In this document: positions 42,906 through 52,365 of the stretch, piece after piece
Layout: the number at the start of each line of letters is the position of its first letter
Position numbering within the stretch: the stretch's first letter is position 1
Assembly: GCA_001189495.1 (NCBI GenBank)
Contig: CP012068.1
Span: 682,001 to 746,000 of the forward strand
DNA from: Eubacterium sulci ATCC 35585
GTDB taxonomy: Bacteria; Bacillota; Clostridia; Peptostreptococcales; Anaerovoracaceae
Length of the DNA: 64,000 bases
Direction of reading: 5' to 3'
Notes under the pieces: generated by a model
What the model saw: the letters and a program-made list of their open reading frames with translations, nothing else
The model's database searches: none
What the model was told of the DNA's origin: nothing
Translations under genes and position numbers: made by a program

Positions 42906-45833
42906 ATGTGTAATGAGAAGTTTAAAGAATTGTTTTCAAAGGACATTTATCAATTACCAATTCGCTGGGAAGGTAGAGATTTTTATGGGAGACTTTACAA
43001 TCATTTTAAAACATATTGTGAAGATATTACTGAAATTTTGAAAGACGAAGTAGACATATGTAACGATATTGAGCATATATGTATAAAAATATGTACAGCT
43101 TTGGATTACAGTTTCAGAGGGTACCCAATAGAGTCATATAAAAGTTTCAAAAGTGTAATGGATATCCTTAATAAAATTCCTTTACTTGTTGATAATTTTG
43201 AATTTAAAAATGAAAAAATATATCGAGTAGTAAATAATGGAAATGCAAGTTTGCCAGAACGTGAACGAATTTTTCATGTTCCTTTTAAGATGCGTTCTAA
43301 AATGTCAACACAAAGATATAGCATACCAGGATTTCCGAGTCTGTATCTTGGGACATCAATTGAGCTATGTTGTATGGAACTTGATAAGGAACCAAAACAA
43401 GACTATCTTTGTGTATCAAGATTTGAAATTGAAATGGAAGTTGACCCTTTAATAAATTCTATTTTTGGAAATTCAGATCAACCCCTAAAATTTGATAATG
43501 GTCAACTGAAAATATTTGATTTGTCTTTAAAGCCGGATGAAATAATAGTTAAAGATTTTTCTTATGATGAATATATTAAATACATAAAATGGTACCCGCT
43601 ACTGTCAGCGTGTTCGTATATTCGTGCTATGCATGATGATCCTTACTCACCTGAGTACATAATGCCACAGCTATTCACTCAATGGGTGCGCTCTGAAAAT
43701 GAGGAAACAGTAGTTGGGATAAAATATTTTTCCTGTGCATCAAACTATGCATCTAAACTTGGTAAAAATTTCGTATTCCCTAGTACTGGAACACCATATC
43801 ATATTGGAAATGACATTGATGACTACTGTGCTAGATTATCACATAGATTTAAATTGACGCAACCAAAATTTATAAAAGACTATAAAAATCTAGAATCGCT
43901 TGTAAATGAATTAAATAATGATAAAGAACTCGATTACATTAGAAAATCTGATAAATATAAGAATACAAATATTGAAGGAAAATATTCAATAAAAGAAGGA
44001 GTTTCTAATATAGGTAAATCTGCCTTTTTAGGATGCGATTCATTAACAGAGATTTCTATACCTAAAAGTGTTACATATATTGGTGATCAAGCTTTTTATG
44101 AATGTAAAAATCTTAAAGAAATTAATATTCCAAGCAGTGTTAATCATATTGGTAATTCGGTTTTTTTTGGATGTCAAACTCTTGAGAATATATTTGTGCA
44201 TAGTTTTAATCAAGATTATTGTGATTCAAATGGCATAATGTACAATAAAAATAAAACTGAGCTTGTATACTACCCAACTGGTAGACGGTGCAAAGAATTT
44301 ATAATACCAGATAAAATTGAATTTATTAATGCAACTGCATTTGAATCTAATATTTATATAGAGAATGTAATTATACCAGATAGCGTAGAAAATATTGGAT
44401 ATGGTGCTTTTAGAAATTGTAATAGATTAACAAAAGTTGTTTTATCTAAAATGTTAGAAAATATTGAAATTGAAACATTCTGCATGTGTCATAATCTGAC
44501 CAAGATTGAAATTCCGAGTGGTGTTACTAGTATTGGAGATTATTCTTTTCGTAAATGTCATAATCTAACTGAATTTGAAATTCCAAAAGATACAACGGAA
44601 ATTGGGATAGGTGCATTTTATGAGTGTAAAAAAATTAAAAAAATAGAAATACCTAATGGTGTTACATATATTGGAGATTCTGCATTTTATGGCTGTGAGA
44701 GTTTAACTAGAATAGTGATTCCCAAAAGTATAAATAGTATCGATGATAATACTTTTATGTCGTGTACAAATCTGACTGAAATAAAAATCACAGATAATGT
44801 AACCTCAATTGGTGATGGTGCTTTCGCATACTGTTGTAATTTAACAGAGTTTAAGTTTCCTAGTAGTATAACAGATATCGGTGAATCTATTTTTTATAAA
44901 TGCATAAATCTAAGTAATATAATTGTTGATGATTCAAATGAATGCTTTAAAGATATTGATGGTGTCTTATATAACAAAGATGTAACTAAGCTAATTTGCT
45001 ATCCTCCTAGTAGAAAAATACGTGACTTCAAAATTCCTATTACAACGAAGGTGATTCTCAATGATGCTTTTGAATCATGTGGATTTCTTGAAAATATAGA
45101 AATACCTAATGGTGTTACATATATTGGAGATTCTGCATTTTATGGCTGTGAGAATTTAATCAGAATGAGAATTCCTGAAAGTGTTAAAGAACTTGGAAAT
45201 AATATATTTAGAGGATGTGAGAACTTGATTGATATCAATGTTGATTGTTCAAATCAAAATTATATGGATATAGATGGAGTTCTATATGACAAGAATAAAA
45301 CACGTTTAATATGTTATCCACAAGGAAAAAAAGAAACGACTTTCGATATACCTTATGATGTACAATATATAGAACAATCAGCATTCGAATCTTGTGATTC
45401 GTTAGAATCTGTGTTTATTCCAGATAGTGTTGAAGGACTTGGAAATAATATATTTATAGGATGTGAGAACTTGATTGATATCAATGTTGATTGTTCAAAT
45501 CAAAATTATATGGATATAGATGGAGTTCTATATAGCAAGGATGGAACACATTTAATATATTATCCTCAAGGAAAGATAGAAAAGAATTTCGATATACCTT
45601 ATGATGTACAATATATAGAACATTCAGCATTCGAATCTTGTGATTCGTTAGAATCTGTGTTTATTCCAGATAGTGTGATAAAGGTTAAGGTAAATGCATT
45701 TGTATCATGTAAAAATTTAAGAGAAGTATGTATAAATCAAAATACTGTTTTTTCAGATAAAACATTTTATGATTGTAGTGATGGATTAGAATTTATCGTG
45801 CGACTAAACGAGTTAGGGAGTAAACTCAAATAA
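42906..45833 (+). CDS. RES-domain (NADase-type) protein fused to BspA-like leucine-rich repeats
   Basis: 975 residues, no signal peptide or membrane helix. Residues about 100-285 match the RES toxin domain: YRVV with Arg107, IFHVPF, RYSIPGFPSLYLG (137-149), Glu158 in CCMEL, YIMPQLFTQWVR and GIKYFSC with Ser276; R, E and S are the residues naming the family, which degrades NAD+. From about 340 to the end are LRR_5/BspA-type repeats (pattern IGDSAFYGCESLTRIVIP). Start ATG 42906 follows GGTGGG; a GTG at 42894 overlaps it. The gene is very AT-rich and alone. I infer a sensor (repeats) and effector (RES) in one chain. Confidence 0.85.
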   Translation: MCNEKFKELFSKDIYQLPIRWEGRDFYGRLYNHFKTYCEDITEILKDEVDICNDIEHICIKICTALDYSFRGYPIESYKSFKSVMDILNKIPLLVDNFEFKNEKIYRVVNNGNASLPERERIFHVPFKMRSKMSTQRYSIPGFPSLYLGTSIELCCMELDKEPKQDYLCVSRFEIEMEVDPLINSIFGNSDQPLKFDNGQLKIFDLSLKPDEIIVKDFSYDEYIKYIKWYPLLSACSYIRAMHDDPYSPEYIMPQLFTQWVRSENEETVVGIKYFSCASNYASKLGKNFVFPSTGTPYHIGNDIDDYCARLSHRFKLTQPKFIKDYKNLESLVNELNNDKELDYIRKSDKYKNTNIEGKYSIKEGVSNIGKSAFLGCDSLTEISIPKSVTYIGDQAFYECKNLKEINIPSSVNHIGNSVFFGCQTLENIFVHSFNQDYCDSNGIMYNKNKTELVYYPTGRRCKEFIIPDKIEFINATAFESNIYIENVIIPDSVENIGYGAFRNCNRLTKVVLSKMLENIEIETFCMCHNLTKIEIPSGVTSIGDYSFRKCHNLTEFEIPKDTTEIGIGAFYECKKIKKIEIPNGVTYIGDSAFYGCESLTRIVIPKSINSIDDNTFMSCTNLTEIKITDNVTSIGDGAFAYCCNLTEFKFPSSITDIGESIFYKCINLSNIIVDDSNECFKDIDGVLYNKDVTKLICYPPSRKIRDFKIPITTKVILNDAFESCGFLENIEIPNGVTYIGDSAFYGCENLIRMRIPESVKELGNNIFRGCENLIDINVDCSNQNYMDIDGVLYDKNKTRLICYPQGKKETTFDIPYDVQYIEQSAFESCDSLESVFIPDSVEGLGNNIFIGCENLIDINVDCSNQNYMDIDGVLYSKDGTHLIYYPQGKIEKNFDIPYDVQYIEHSAFESCDSLESVFIPDSVIKVKVNAFVSCKNLREVCINQNTVFSDKTFYDCSDGLEFIVRLNELGSKLK
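45192..45683 (+). repeat. 246-bp tandem duplication in the leucine-rich-repeat coding region
   Basis: CTTGGAAATAATAT starts at 45192 and again at 45438; the two 246-base units (82 codons) are nearly identical, with long exact runs. Separately, a 58-base exact repeat occurs at 44643-44700 and 45096-45153. Both keep frame and lie within the RES-LRR gene. Confidence 0.85.
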
Positions 45834-45845
45834 AGACTCTAGCTT

Positions 45846-46115
45846 GTGGCAAAACCATGTGATGACAAAAGTACAAAAATATCAGTATTAAAGTATGAAA
45901 GTCAAAATTTCAAAGAGCAAAGCCTAACTCAAATAGGACTTATACAAAGAACTTTTCAAACAAAATTATCAACCAATAAAACAAAACATTGGATAGTCGA
46001 TACACCAGCTTGGGATGAGTATATCAGGCAGCTTATTGATGTAAATGTATGGCTAATAAAATTATTGTATAAAAAAACAAAAATTACTATAATAAAAGTG
46101 ACTGAAACAATGTAA
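45846..46115 (+). CDS. Possible small ORF or gene remnant after the RES-LRR gene
   Basis: An 89-codon frame from GTG 45846 without a convincing ribosome site. The segment KHWIVDTPAWDEYIRQLIDVNVW looks protein-like, but the start is weak and I recognise no family. It could be a remnant of a longer gene or an accessory gene of the RES-LRR unit. Confidence 0.25.
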   Translation: MAKPCDDKSTKISVLKYESQNFKEQSLTQIGLIQRTFQTKLSTNKTKHWIVDTPAWDEYIRQLIDVNVWLIKLLYKKTKITIIKVTETM

Positions 46116-46245
46116 TTGATAATGTAATAGGTAATATGGTTTTATGTTGAAATGGAGCCTATGTGACAGAGCGGAGTGAAGCTATATAAGTAGTAGATAT
46201 ATTCATCACGAAGAAGAAAGATATTTGGAGTAATACCAACACTAT

Positions 46246-46270
46246 GACGCCCACTAATCAGGGCGTCTTT
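46246..46270 (+). terminator. Rho-independent terminator
   Basis: GACGCCC (46246-46252) pairs perfectly with GGGCGTC (46261-46267), loop of 8, followed by TTTCTTT. Marks the end of the second AT-rich segment. Confidence 0.8.
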
Positions 46271-46319
46271 CTTTGATAAAAAAACCACTTTCTAAACTAA
46301 CAAGTTTTCAGTCAACATA

Positions 46320-46348
46320 TTGCATGCTGTCATAAACAAGTATATAAT
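46320..46348 (+). promoter_or_regulatory. Sigma-A promoter of the adhesin gene
   Basis: TTGCAT (46320-46325), 17-base spacer, TATAAT (46343-46348). Start expected near 46355, giving a leader of about 130 bases. Confidence 0.65.
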
Positions 46349-46379
46349 AGTAAGGTATGTATTAATAGCTTTTCCAGGC

Positions 46380-46470
46380 TGTGGTCAGACGGGAGAATGA
46401 CAGGCTTGATATGTAGGCGCCAATCTTGGATTAGGCACCCTTAGATAAGCAATTAATGGGACTATAGATA
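46380..46470 (+). other. Possibly structured 5' leader of the adhesin gene
   Basis: The leader contains GGCGCCAATC (from about 46417) facing GATTAGGCACC, an imperfect 10-bp pairing, and repeated CAGGCT elements. It is more G+C-rich than its surroundings. It does not fit the c-di-GMP or other riboswitch consensus sequences I know. Structure prediction would be needed to support a regulatory RNA. Confidence 0.3.
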
Positions 46471-46487
46471 AGTAAGGGGGGATATCT

Positions 46488-49400
46488 ATGAAAAATAGAG
46501 TGAAGCAGGTCTTTGCGTGCTTGCTTTCCATTCTAATTGTAGTTGTGGGCATAACGCCTATGACAAACTCAGTGGTTAATGCAGAAACGACCACAGGACT
46601 TCAGTTTACTAGTATTAAGATAGTAGAATCTGAAACAGGTACCGTAGTAGCAGACTTGCTAAATGGGGAAACACCTAAGCTAAAGACTGGTGTAACCTAT
46701 GCGCTAAATGTGAGCTATTCGGTTCCATTGAATCTGCAGTTTTCTAACACCTACCTCAACCTGAGATTTGGGGATGGTGTATATGTTAAGACACTTCCAG
46801 GAGCAACATTTGCTGAGGGACCAATTTCATCGACAGGTTTTGAGTCTCTCGTAAAGACACCGACAGGAACGGGCACATCGCCTTATGGTTACCCGGGTGC
46901 AGGCTCCGAAAAATCCAGAAGTGGTGATCTAAAATACAAGAGCAAGGTTTCATTGACAAACGTTTCATCAGTCGGTGAGATATGCTTTGCCTTGGATGAT
47001 GCCTATCTGAACCAGGATCCAAACCAAATTCTATCTAATTTGTTTAAGTTTAGCCTAAGCACCGATGCTACAAATGATATTGATGCTAAGTCTTTTAATG
47101 CTATTTCTACTGAGACATTTAACTATGGATTTTGGAACAACCAGCCAACAGAAGCTGTCTCAAAGGGACAGACCACAAGTGCGCTAAACGTATATAACAC
47201 AGGTGGTAAGTCACTAACTAGAGCCGGAAGTAAGACTACGGTACAGATTGTATACCCAAGTGATATCGAGCTAGTTGGCCTAGAGGAACGAGGACTATAT
47301 AATACAAACGGAACAGTAGTATCAACAACAGAAAGTGGAGGCTTTAAGACGGCTACTGTCGAGTGGAATGAGCCAGGCTCATACTCGGGTGGACTTTCAT
47401 TTTTCCCACACCTAAAGGTTCCAGCAAACAGCACTAGAGCCAATGGTTCAACATTTGATGTGGTAATCAAAAACTTCAGCAAAACGATTTGGAACGATAA
47501 TCCTAACGTGGGAAGAACATCAAACGCGCAAGAAGCCAGGATGACAGTTACAATCATGGATGGAAGTACATCCGAGCGAACCAAGGGTTATGGACTTGTT
47601 GATACAATGCCAAACTGGGCGCTAAAGAAATATGACACATACAATGTGCGTCTCGGAAGCTTTTTGATAAAGAATGAGCTTACAACGCCAACACTCCCAA
47701 AGACACTTGAGTTTAATATCGATAATGCAGACACTGCAATTATTCGAGGAGTGACAATTCCTTACGCAGCTGGTATGACATATGGAAATATCTACTGGAC
47801 AACTGCTGATGGCAGAAGCGGAACAGCATCCCCAAGTGTAATTAAGCCATCGGGAAGTGTTTCAGCTCTAATCACTAATGAAGCACTAGGACTTGGTATA
47901 AACGACTCAATCAAAACCCTAAAGGTAGACCTTGGTTCAATCCCTGCATCATATGACGGAATAAGACCTATGCAGGACCTACTTGATACTTGGAATCCAA
48001 ATAATATTCATGTATCAGACGAATACTACGGATGGTCATACATTCCTGCAGGAATCTACGGATCATGGAAGAAGGGAACAAATGCAGACGTAGTTTCAAC
48101 GATTAAGTTCTACACGACAGGCCAGACACCATCAAGCACTGATGCAGTTAAGGTTGTAGGTAAGGCAGATAAGCCAAGAGTCGTAAACGGTGTCGGAACA
48201 ATAAATAAGACCCAAATAAACGGTGGAGATAGCTTCAAGGTTTCGGGAAGAATTAACGATGCTAACTGGGACTGGAATCCACTCCAGGAGCCAGTAATCT
48301 ACATGATTATGCCAGAAGGATTTGAGTACTCCAATTTAGCCGTGACAAATGGAACTCTCAGCTCGCCAAGCTATGTTGGTGAATTTGAAAAGGACGGAGT
48401 CAAACTCAAAGTTTGGAAGTATTCAATAGACGTTGGACAAGAGACTAGAGGTCAATACCAGACAGACTTCTCAATCAAGAGCATGAATATTTCCTTTGAT
48501 GTAAAGACTGATAAGACTGCGAGAGTCAAGACATATCACATCAATGATTTCCTTGGAATTACAACAAAGGACTTCAAGGACATAGACGCAGTTATAAAGC
48601 GTGAGAAGTGGGATGCAAGCAACTGGAACACTAATAAGTACACAGCTACATTTGGTGAGAAGGTTAACTCCGGAAAAGACATGGTATCGCTTTCAGAGGG
48701 TCCAGGAATCAAGATTACGCAGGCCTATGATGTAAGCGCTAAGTCTGAACTTTTGATACCTGATACAGGAAAGTCCTATGTATACGACAATACATCAGAG
48801 ACAGCAAAAGAAGCAACTACTCCAGTTCTAAAACCAGGAGGCGATGCAACCCTCCGTATCACTGTGAGAAACAATATGACATCACAGCTAGATCGCGTTA
48901 GTCTCTTTGTTCCACTGCTAAAGAAGGATTTGAACTTCGGAGCAGGCTTTATGCCAGAAGGCAAAACCGAACTTCCGCTAGAACTTAGAAATGTTGAGAC
49001 GACACCTAATTTTGAGGTGAAGTATATAAAGCTCAAGGCCGGAAAGACATATCCGATAAATGAGGCACCGCAGCCAGCAGACTATGACATAGTTACAGAC
49101 CCTGCAGATGCTAATATGATTATGTTAGTATCAAGATCTGCAGTTGCTCCAGGAGACGGCGGACGAGTTGATATCACATACAAGGTTGGAAATGATGTAA
49201 CTCATCTATATAACGAGAAAAAGGACGTAATTACGCCAGTACTAGATTACAACATCGGCGGAAATACATCCACGCTCACAAGGGAGCCAGCAGCAGTTAG
49301 CTTCCATGTTGATGCTCCAGTAACAAGAGATATCACAGTTAAGAAGCTTTGGAAGGATCACGCAGGCACAGCAATTACAGCGCCAGTTACAAGCGTTGAT

Positions 49401-50687
49401 GTAGAGCTCCTAAAAGATGGAGCTGTAGTAGAAGAAAAGCAGCTTACAGCAGCAAATGGCTGGACGGTTACATTTGATAATCTCGAAAAGGCAAATGCAG
49501 CAGGAGTTGACTACGCATACACCGTAAGAGAAAAGGGGCTAGATGCATCAAATGACATTAAGCTTGATGGAGCTTGGTACAGAGCGACGACAAGCGGAAG
49601 CATGGATGCAGGCTTCACAGTTACAAATAAGAAGTCTTTGACCTTCACACCTATGATTCCAGCTACAACAAAGCTGACCGTATCAAAGGAGTGGAGCGGC
49701 CTATCGCAGGCTAACGCAAATGAGCAAAGCGTAAGAGTTAGACTGTTCAAGAATGGCGTAGCAACAACGCAGGAAAAGATTCTTGATAAGGATAATAACT
49801 TTAAGGCTACATTTGATAACTTGCCAGATACTGACGCAGTAAACGGAGTGAATACAAAGAACGTTTACACAGTTAAGGAAGTTGATGCTGACGGAAATGC
49901 ACTGAATGCAGGCGATAAGATTAAGCTTGGAGATAAGGAGTTTGTCGTAAGCTATGACGGAGCAAAGGTAAAGAACACTCTTGTTAATCCTAAGATTAAA
50001 CTCGAAGGCGATAAAGTTTGGAATGACGCAAATAATCAGGACGGCATAAGACCTGATGAAGTCACTGTAAAGCTAATCGCAAATGGTATAGACACAGGAA
50101 AGACTGCCAAGGCAACAAGGGCAGGAAACTGGGAATATAAGTTCGAAAACCTAGCAAAATACGATGAAAACGGTGACGAAATAGTCTATAGTGTTGTGGA
50201 GATAGGTGTTCCAGGATATACGTCTCATGTTAATGGAACAAGGGTTACAAATACTCATGATCCAGCAAAAATCGATATCCCAGTAAAGAAAATCTGGAAT
50301 GACGATAACGATACTAAGGGAAAGCGTCCGCAGAGCGTACACATCACGCTATTTGCCGATGGTGTAAAGGCTGATGAAGTAGATTTGAACGCAGGTGATA
50401 ACTGGGCGCACACATTTGCGAATATGCCTAAGTTCAAAGATGGAAAGCTAATTAAGTACACAGTCAAGGAGGACGCGGTAGCAAGCTACGAGAGCAAGAT
50501 CACGGGCGATGAGACTGAGTTCCAAGTGACAAATACGTACAAGGAGCCAGTAAAGCCAAACGGTGGTAAGAAGGGCGGAAAGCCTAATACCTTCGATGAT
50601 GGCGGAATGGCGCTATACAGCGTGATGGCAGGACTTTCGGGTCTACTCTTCATAGCCGTATCCAAAAAGAGAAAATATAGCAGATAG
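46488..50687 (+). CDS. Cell-wall-anchored adhesin with four CnaB domains and variant sorting signal
   Basis: 1399 residues. Signal peptide 1-32 (hydrophobic VFACLLSILIVVVGITP). A large beta-rich N-terminal region (about 33-940) of unknown fold is followed by four CnaB-type domains starting near 946 (VKKLWKDH), 1061 (VSKEWSG), 1170 (GDKVWND) and 1260 (VKKIWND); each has the Lys-x-Trp and final VTN/KNT elements that form intramolecular isopeptide bonds. The C-terminus is a sortase-type signal: motif KPNTFDDGG (about 1364), a hydrophobic helix and KKRKYSR, instead of LPXTG. GGGGGG ribosome site precedes the ATG. Likely a surface adhesin or pilin-like stalk protein. Confidence 0.9.
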   Translation: MKNRVKQVFACLLSILIVVVGITPMTNSVVNAETTTGLQFTSIKIVESETGTVVADLLNGETPKLKTGVTYALNVSYSVPLNLQFSNTYLNLRFGDGVYVKTLPGATFAEGPISSTGFESLVKTPTGTGTSPYGYPGAGSEKSRSGDLKYKSKVSLTNVSSVGEICFALDDAYLNQDPNQILSNLFKFSLSTDATNDIDAKSFNAISTETFNYGFWNNQPTEAVSKGQTTSALNVYNTGGKSLTRAGSKTTVQIVYPSDIELVGLEERGLYNTNGTVVSTTESGGFKTATVEWNEPGSYSGGLSFFPHLKVPANSTRANGSTFDVVIKNFSKTIWNDNPNVGRTSNAQEARMTVTIMDGSTSERTKGYGLVDTMPNWALKKYDTYNVRLGSFLIKNELTTPTLPKTLEFNIDNADTAIIRGVTIPYAAGMTYGNIYWTTADGRSGTASPSVIKPSGSVSALITNEALGLGINDSIKTLKVDLGSIPASYDGIRPMQDLLDTWNPNNIHVSDEYYGWSYIPAGIYGSWKKGTNADVVSTIKFYTTGQTPSSTDAVKVVGKADKPRVVNGVGTINKTQINGGDSFKVSGRINDANWDWNPLQEPVIYMIMPEGFEYSNLAVTNGTLSSPSYVGEFEKDGVKLKVWKYSIDVGQETRGQYQTDFSIKSMNISFDVKTDKTARVKTYHINDFLGITTKDFKDIDAVIKREKWDASNWNTNKYTATFGEKVNSGKDMVSLSEGPGIKITQAYDVSAKSELLIPDTGKSYVYDNTSETAKEATTPVLKPGGDATLRITVRNNMTSQLDRVSLFVPLLKKDLNFGAGFMPEGKTELPLELRNVETTPNFEVKYIKLKAGKTYPINEAPQPADYDIVTDPADANMIMLVSRSAVAPGDGGRVDITYKVGNDVTHLYNEKKDVITPVLDYNIGGNTSTLTREPAAVSFHVDAPVTRDITVKKLWKDHAGTAITAPVTSVDVELLKDGAVVEEKQLTAANGWTVTFDNLEKANAAGVDYAYTVREKGLDASNDIKLDGAWYRATTSGSMDAGFTVTNKKSLTFTPMIPATTKLTVSKEWSGLSQANANEQSVRVRLFKNGVATTQEKILDKDNNFKATFDNLPDTDAVNGVNTKNVYTVKEVDADGNALNAGDKIKLGDKEFVVSYDGAKVKNTLVNPKIKLEGDKVWNDANNQDGIRPDEVTVKLIANGIDTGKTAKATRAGNWEYKFENLAKYDENGDEIVYSVVEIGVPGYTSHVNGTRVTNTHDPAKIDIPVKKIWNDDNDTKGKRPQSVHITLFADGVKADEVDLNAGDNWAHTFANMPKFKDGKLIKYTVKEDAVASYESKITGDETEFQVTNTYKEPVKPNGGKKGGKPNTFDDGGMALYSVMAGLSGLLFIAVSKKRKYSR

Positions 50688-50698
50688 CCTATGTTTAT

Positions 50699-50732
50699 GG
50701 GCCGGTAGTCAAGGGGGCGCCGGTCCTTTTTT
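50699..50732 (+). terminator. Rho-independent terminator after the adhesin
   Basis: GGGCCGG (50699-50705) pairs with CCGGTCC (50720-50726, one G-T pair), followed by TTTTTT. Confidence 0.85.
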
Positions 50733-50804
50733 AGTGGATTTTTGCATTCGCCATAAGTGACTAAAATTACTTATAACAAAATAGGAGATATTGCCAGCCT
50801 AAAC

Positions 50805-50833
50805 TTGCTTAAACATAGGAAAAATTATATAAT
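50805..50833 (+). promoter_or_regulatory. Sigma-A promoter of the phoH cluster
   Basis: TTGCTT (50805-50810), 17-base spacer, TATAAT (50828-50833), about 45 bases upstream of the phoH start. Confidence 0.75.
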
Positions 50834-50877
50834 TACACTGGATAATAATTTATTTTTCAAGCTATGGAGGTCTTTGT

Positions 50878-51882
50878 TTGACAATACAAGAAGCCAAAAA
50901 CGATGCGAGAGAAAACGCATTTATAAGTTTTGATATAGATGAGACAGTGGATAGAGTCGCGCTGTTTGGAAACCTAGATATTAACCTGAACCTAATCAGC
51001 GATGCAGCAGGCGTTCAGATTGTGCAAAGAGACAACTCGCTTTTGATACGCGGAGAAAAACCTGAACTAGCCATTGAGATGCTGAGGGAACTCATAGACA
51101 TAATGCATAGCGGAGAGTTCCTCGACGAGCAAAAGGTGAACTATGTAATTCAGCTCAAGGCTGAGGGCGGTTCATACAGCGAAAGTGGCGTCGGAAAAGA
51201 TGTTATCTGCTTTACAGCAAAGGGAAAGCCTCTTAAGGCCAAGACAGTCGGACAAAAGCGCTATGTCAATGCTGTGAGAAAGAGTGACATGGTCTTTGGC
51301 ATAGGACCAGCTGGAACGGGTAAAACCTATCTTGCAGTAGCACTTGCAGTAAGCGCATATAAGAACAAAGAGGTTGAGAAGATTATCCTGACAAGACCAG
51401 CTGTTGAAGCGGGCGAAAAGCTAGGATTTTTGCCGGGAGACCTTCAGGATAAAGTAGACCCATATCTTAGGCCAGTCTACGATGCGCTCTATGATCTTCT
51501 CGGAAGAGATAATGCTCTGAGACTTAAGGAGCGTGAGCTTATAGAGGTTGTTCCACTAGCGTACATGAGAGGTAGAACTTTAGATAATGCCTTTATCATA
51601 CTTGATGAGGCTCAGAACACGACCTGCGAGCAGATGAAGATGTTTTTGACACGTATGGGCTTTGGTTCCAAGATTGTGGTTACAGGTGACGTGACGCAGA
51701 TAGACCTTCCAGCCGGAAAGAAGAGCGGACTTATAGATGCCGAGAGAGTCCTAAAGGGCGTAAAGGGCATAGAATTCTGCTATCTGAGGGAGATGGACGT
51801 CGTTAGACATGAGATGGTTAAGCGCGTAATCAGCGCCTACGATAGGTATTATAAGCATCATCCAAAGAAGGAAGAGAAATAA
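50878..51882 (+). CDS. phoH: PhoH-like ATPase
   Basis: 334 residues. N-terminal about 15-110 is the KH-like region of PhoH/YbeZ proteins; the ATPase domain has Walker A GPAGTGKTYLA (about 142), the conserved TRPAVEAGEKLGFLPGD, and Walker B AFIILDEAQNTT. It is thought to be an RNA-linked ATPase acting with YbeY in ribosome maturation. Translation begins at TTG 50878, seven bases after GGAGG; there is no suitable ATG nearby. Its stop overlaps the ybeY start by one base, so the pair is coupled. Confidence 0.93.
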   Translation: MTIQEAKNDARENAFISFDIDETVDRVALFGNLDINLNLISDAAGVQIVQRDNSLLIRGEKPELAIEMLRELIDIMHSGEFLDEQKVNYVIQLKAEGGSYSESGVGKDVICFTAKGKPLKAKTVGQKRYVNAVRKSDMVFGIGPAGTGKTYLAVALAVSAYKNKEVEKIILTRPAVEAGEKLGFLPGDLQDKVDPYLRPVYDALYDLLGRDNALRLKERELIEVVPLAYMRGRTLDNAFIILDEAQNTTCEQMKMFLTRMGFGSKIVVTGDVTQIDLPAGKKSGLIDAERVLKGVKGIEFCYLREMDVVRHEMVKRVISAYDRYYKHHPKKEEK

Positions 51883-52337
51883 TGGAAATCTATTTTGAGA
51901 ATGAACAGGTGGTCAGCGAGGAGTTACTAGCTTTGATGGAAGAAAGCGCAAGGCTTTGCCTAGAAAAGGAAGGAATTCCTGAGGAGAACTGCGAGTTTTC
52001 GGTCAGCTTTGTGGACAGGGAAGAAATCAAAGAGTTAAACAGCACATATAGAGGCGTTGATAAGGTCACAGATGTGCTTTCATTTCCTCAGTTTGAGAAT
52101 TTTAACGAGCTTCCTGAGAATCAGATAATCTGCCTTGGCGATATCGTAATCTGCGAGGACAGGGCAAAGGAGCAGGCTGAGGAATTTGGGCATTCATATG
52201 AGCGTGAGATAATATATCTATTTACGCACAGCGTTCTTCATCTTCTTGGATATGACCACATGGATGAGGAAGAGAAGGCTGAGATGAGAGAGCGTGAAGA
52301 AGAAGTAATGACTGAGCTTAAGCTTAAGAGAATTTAG
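51882..52337 (+). CDS. ybeY: Endoribonuclease YbeY, rRNA maturation factor
   Basis: 151 residues. The metal-binding motif HSVLHLLGYDH (three His) identifies YbeY, a single-strand RNase involved in 16S rRNA 3'-end processing and ribosome quality control. The conserved RGVDKVTDVLSFPQ precedes it. It overlaps phoH by one base (TAATG). Order phoH-ybeY-cdd-era is the common Firmicutes arrangement, here lacking the usual diacylglycerol kinase gene between ybeY and cdd. Confidence 0.95.
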   Translation: MEIYFENEQVVSEELLALMEESARLCLEKEGIPEENCEFSVSFVDREEIKELNSTYRGVDKVTDVLSFPQFENFNELPENQIICLGDIVICEDRAKEQAEEFGHSYEREIIYLFTHSVLHLLGYDHMDEEEKAEMREREEEVMTELKLKRI

Positions 52338-52365
52338 AGCAAGATACTTCTTAGAGGAGGAAGTC

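Noticed and set aside
44000-45700. Repeated DNA that might suggest a CRISPR array
   Set aside because: The repeats are in-frame LRR codons within one gene, without uniform repeat-spacer structure; no cas genes are present.
46380-46470. c-di-GMP riboswitch upstream of the adhesin
   Set aside because: The conserved core elements of class I or II are not present; only imperfect hairpin pairing is visible.
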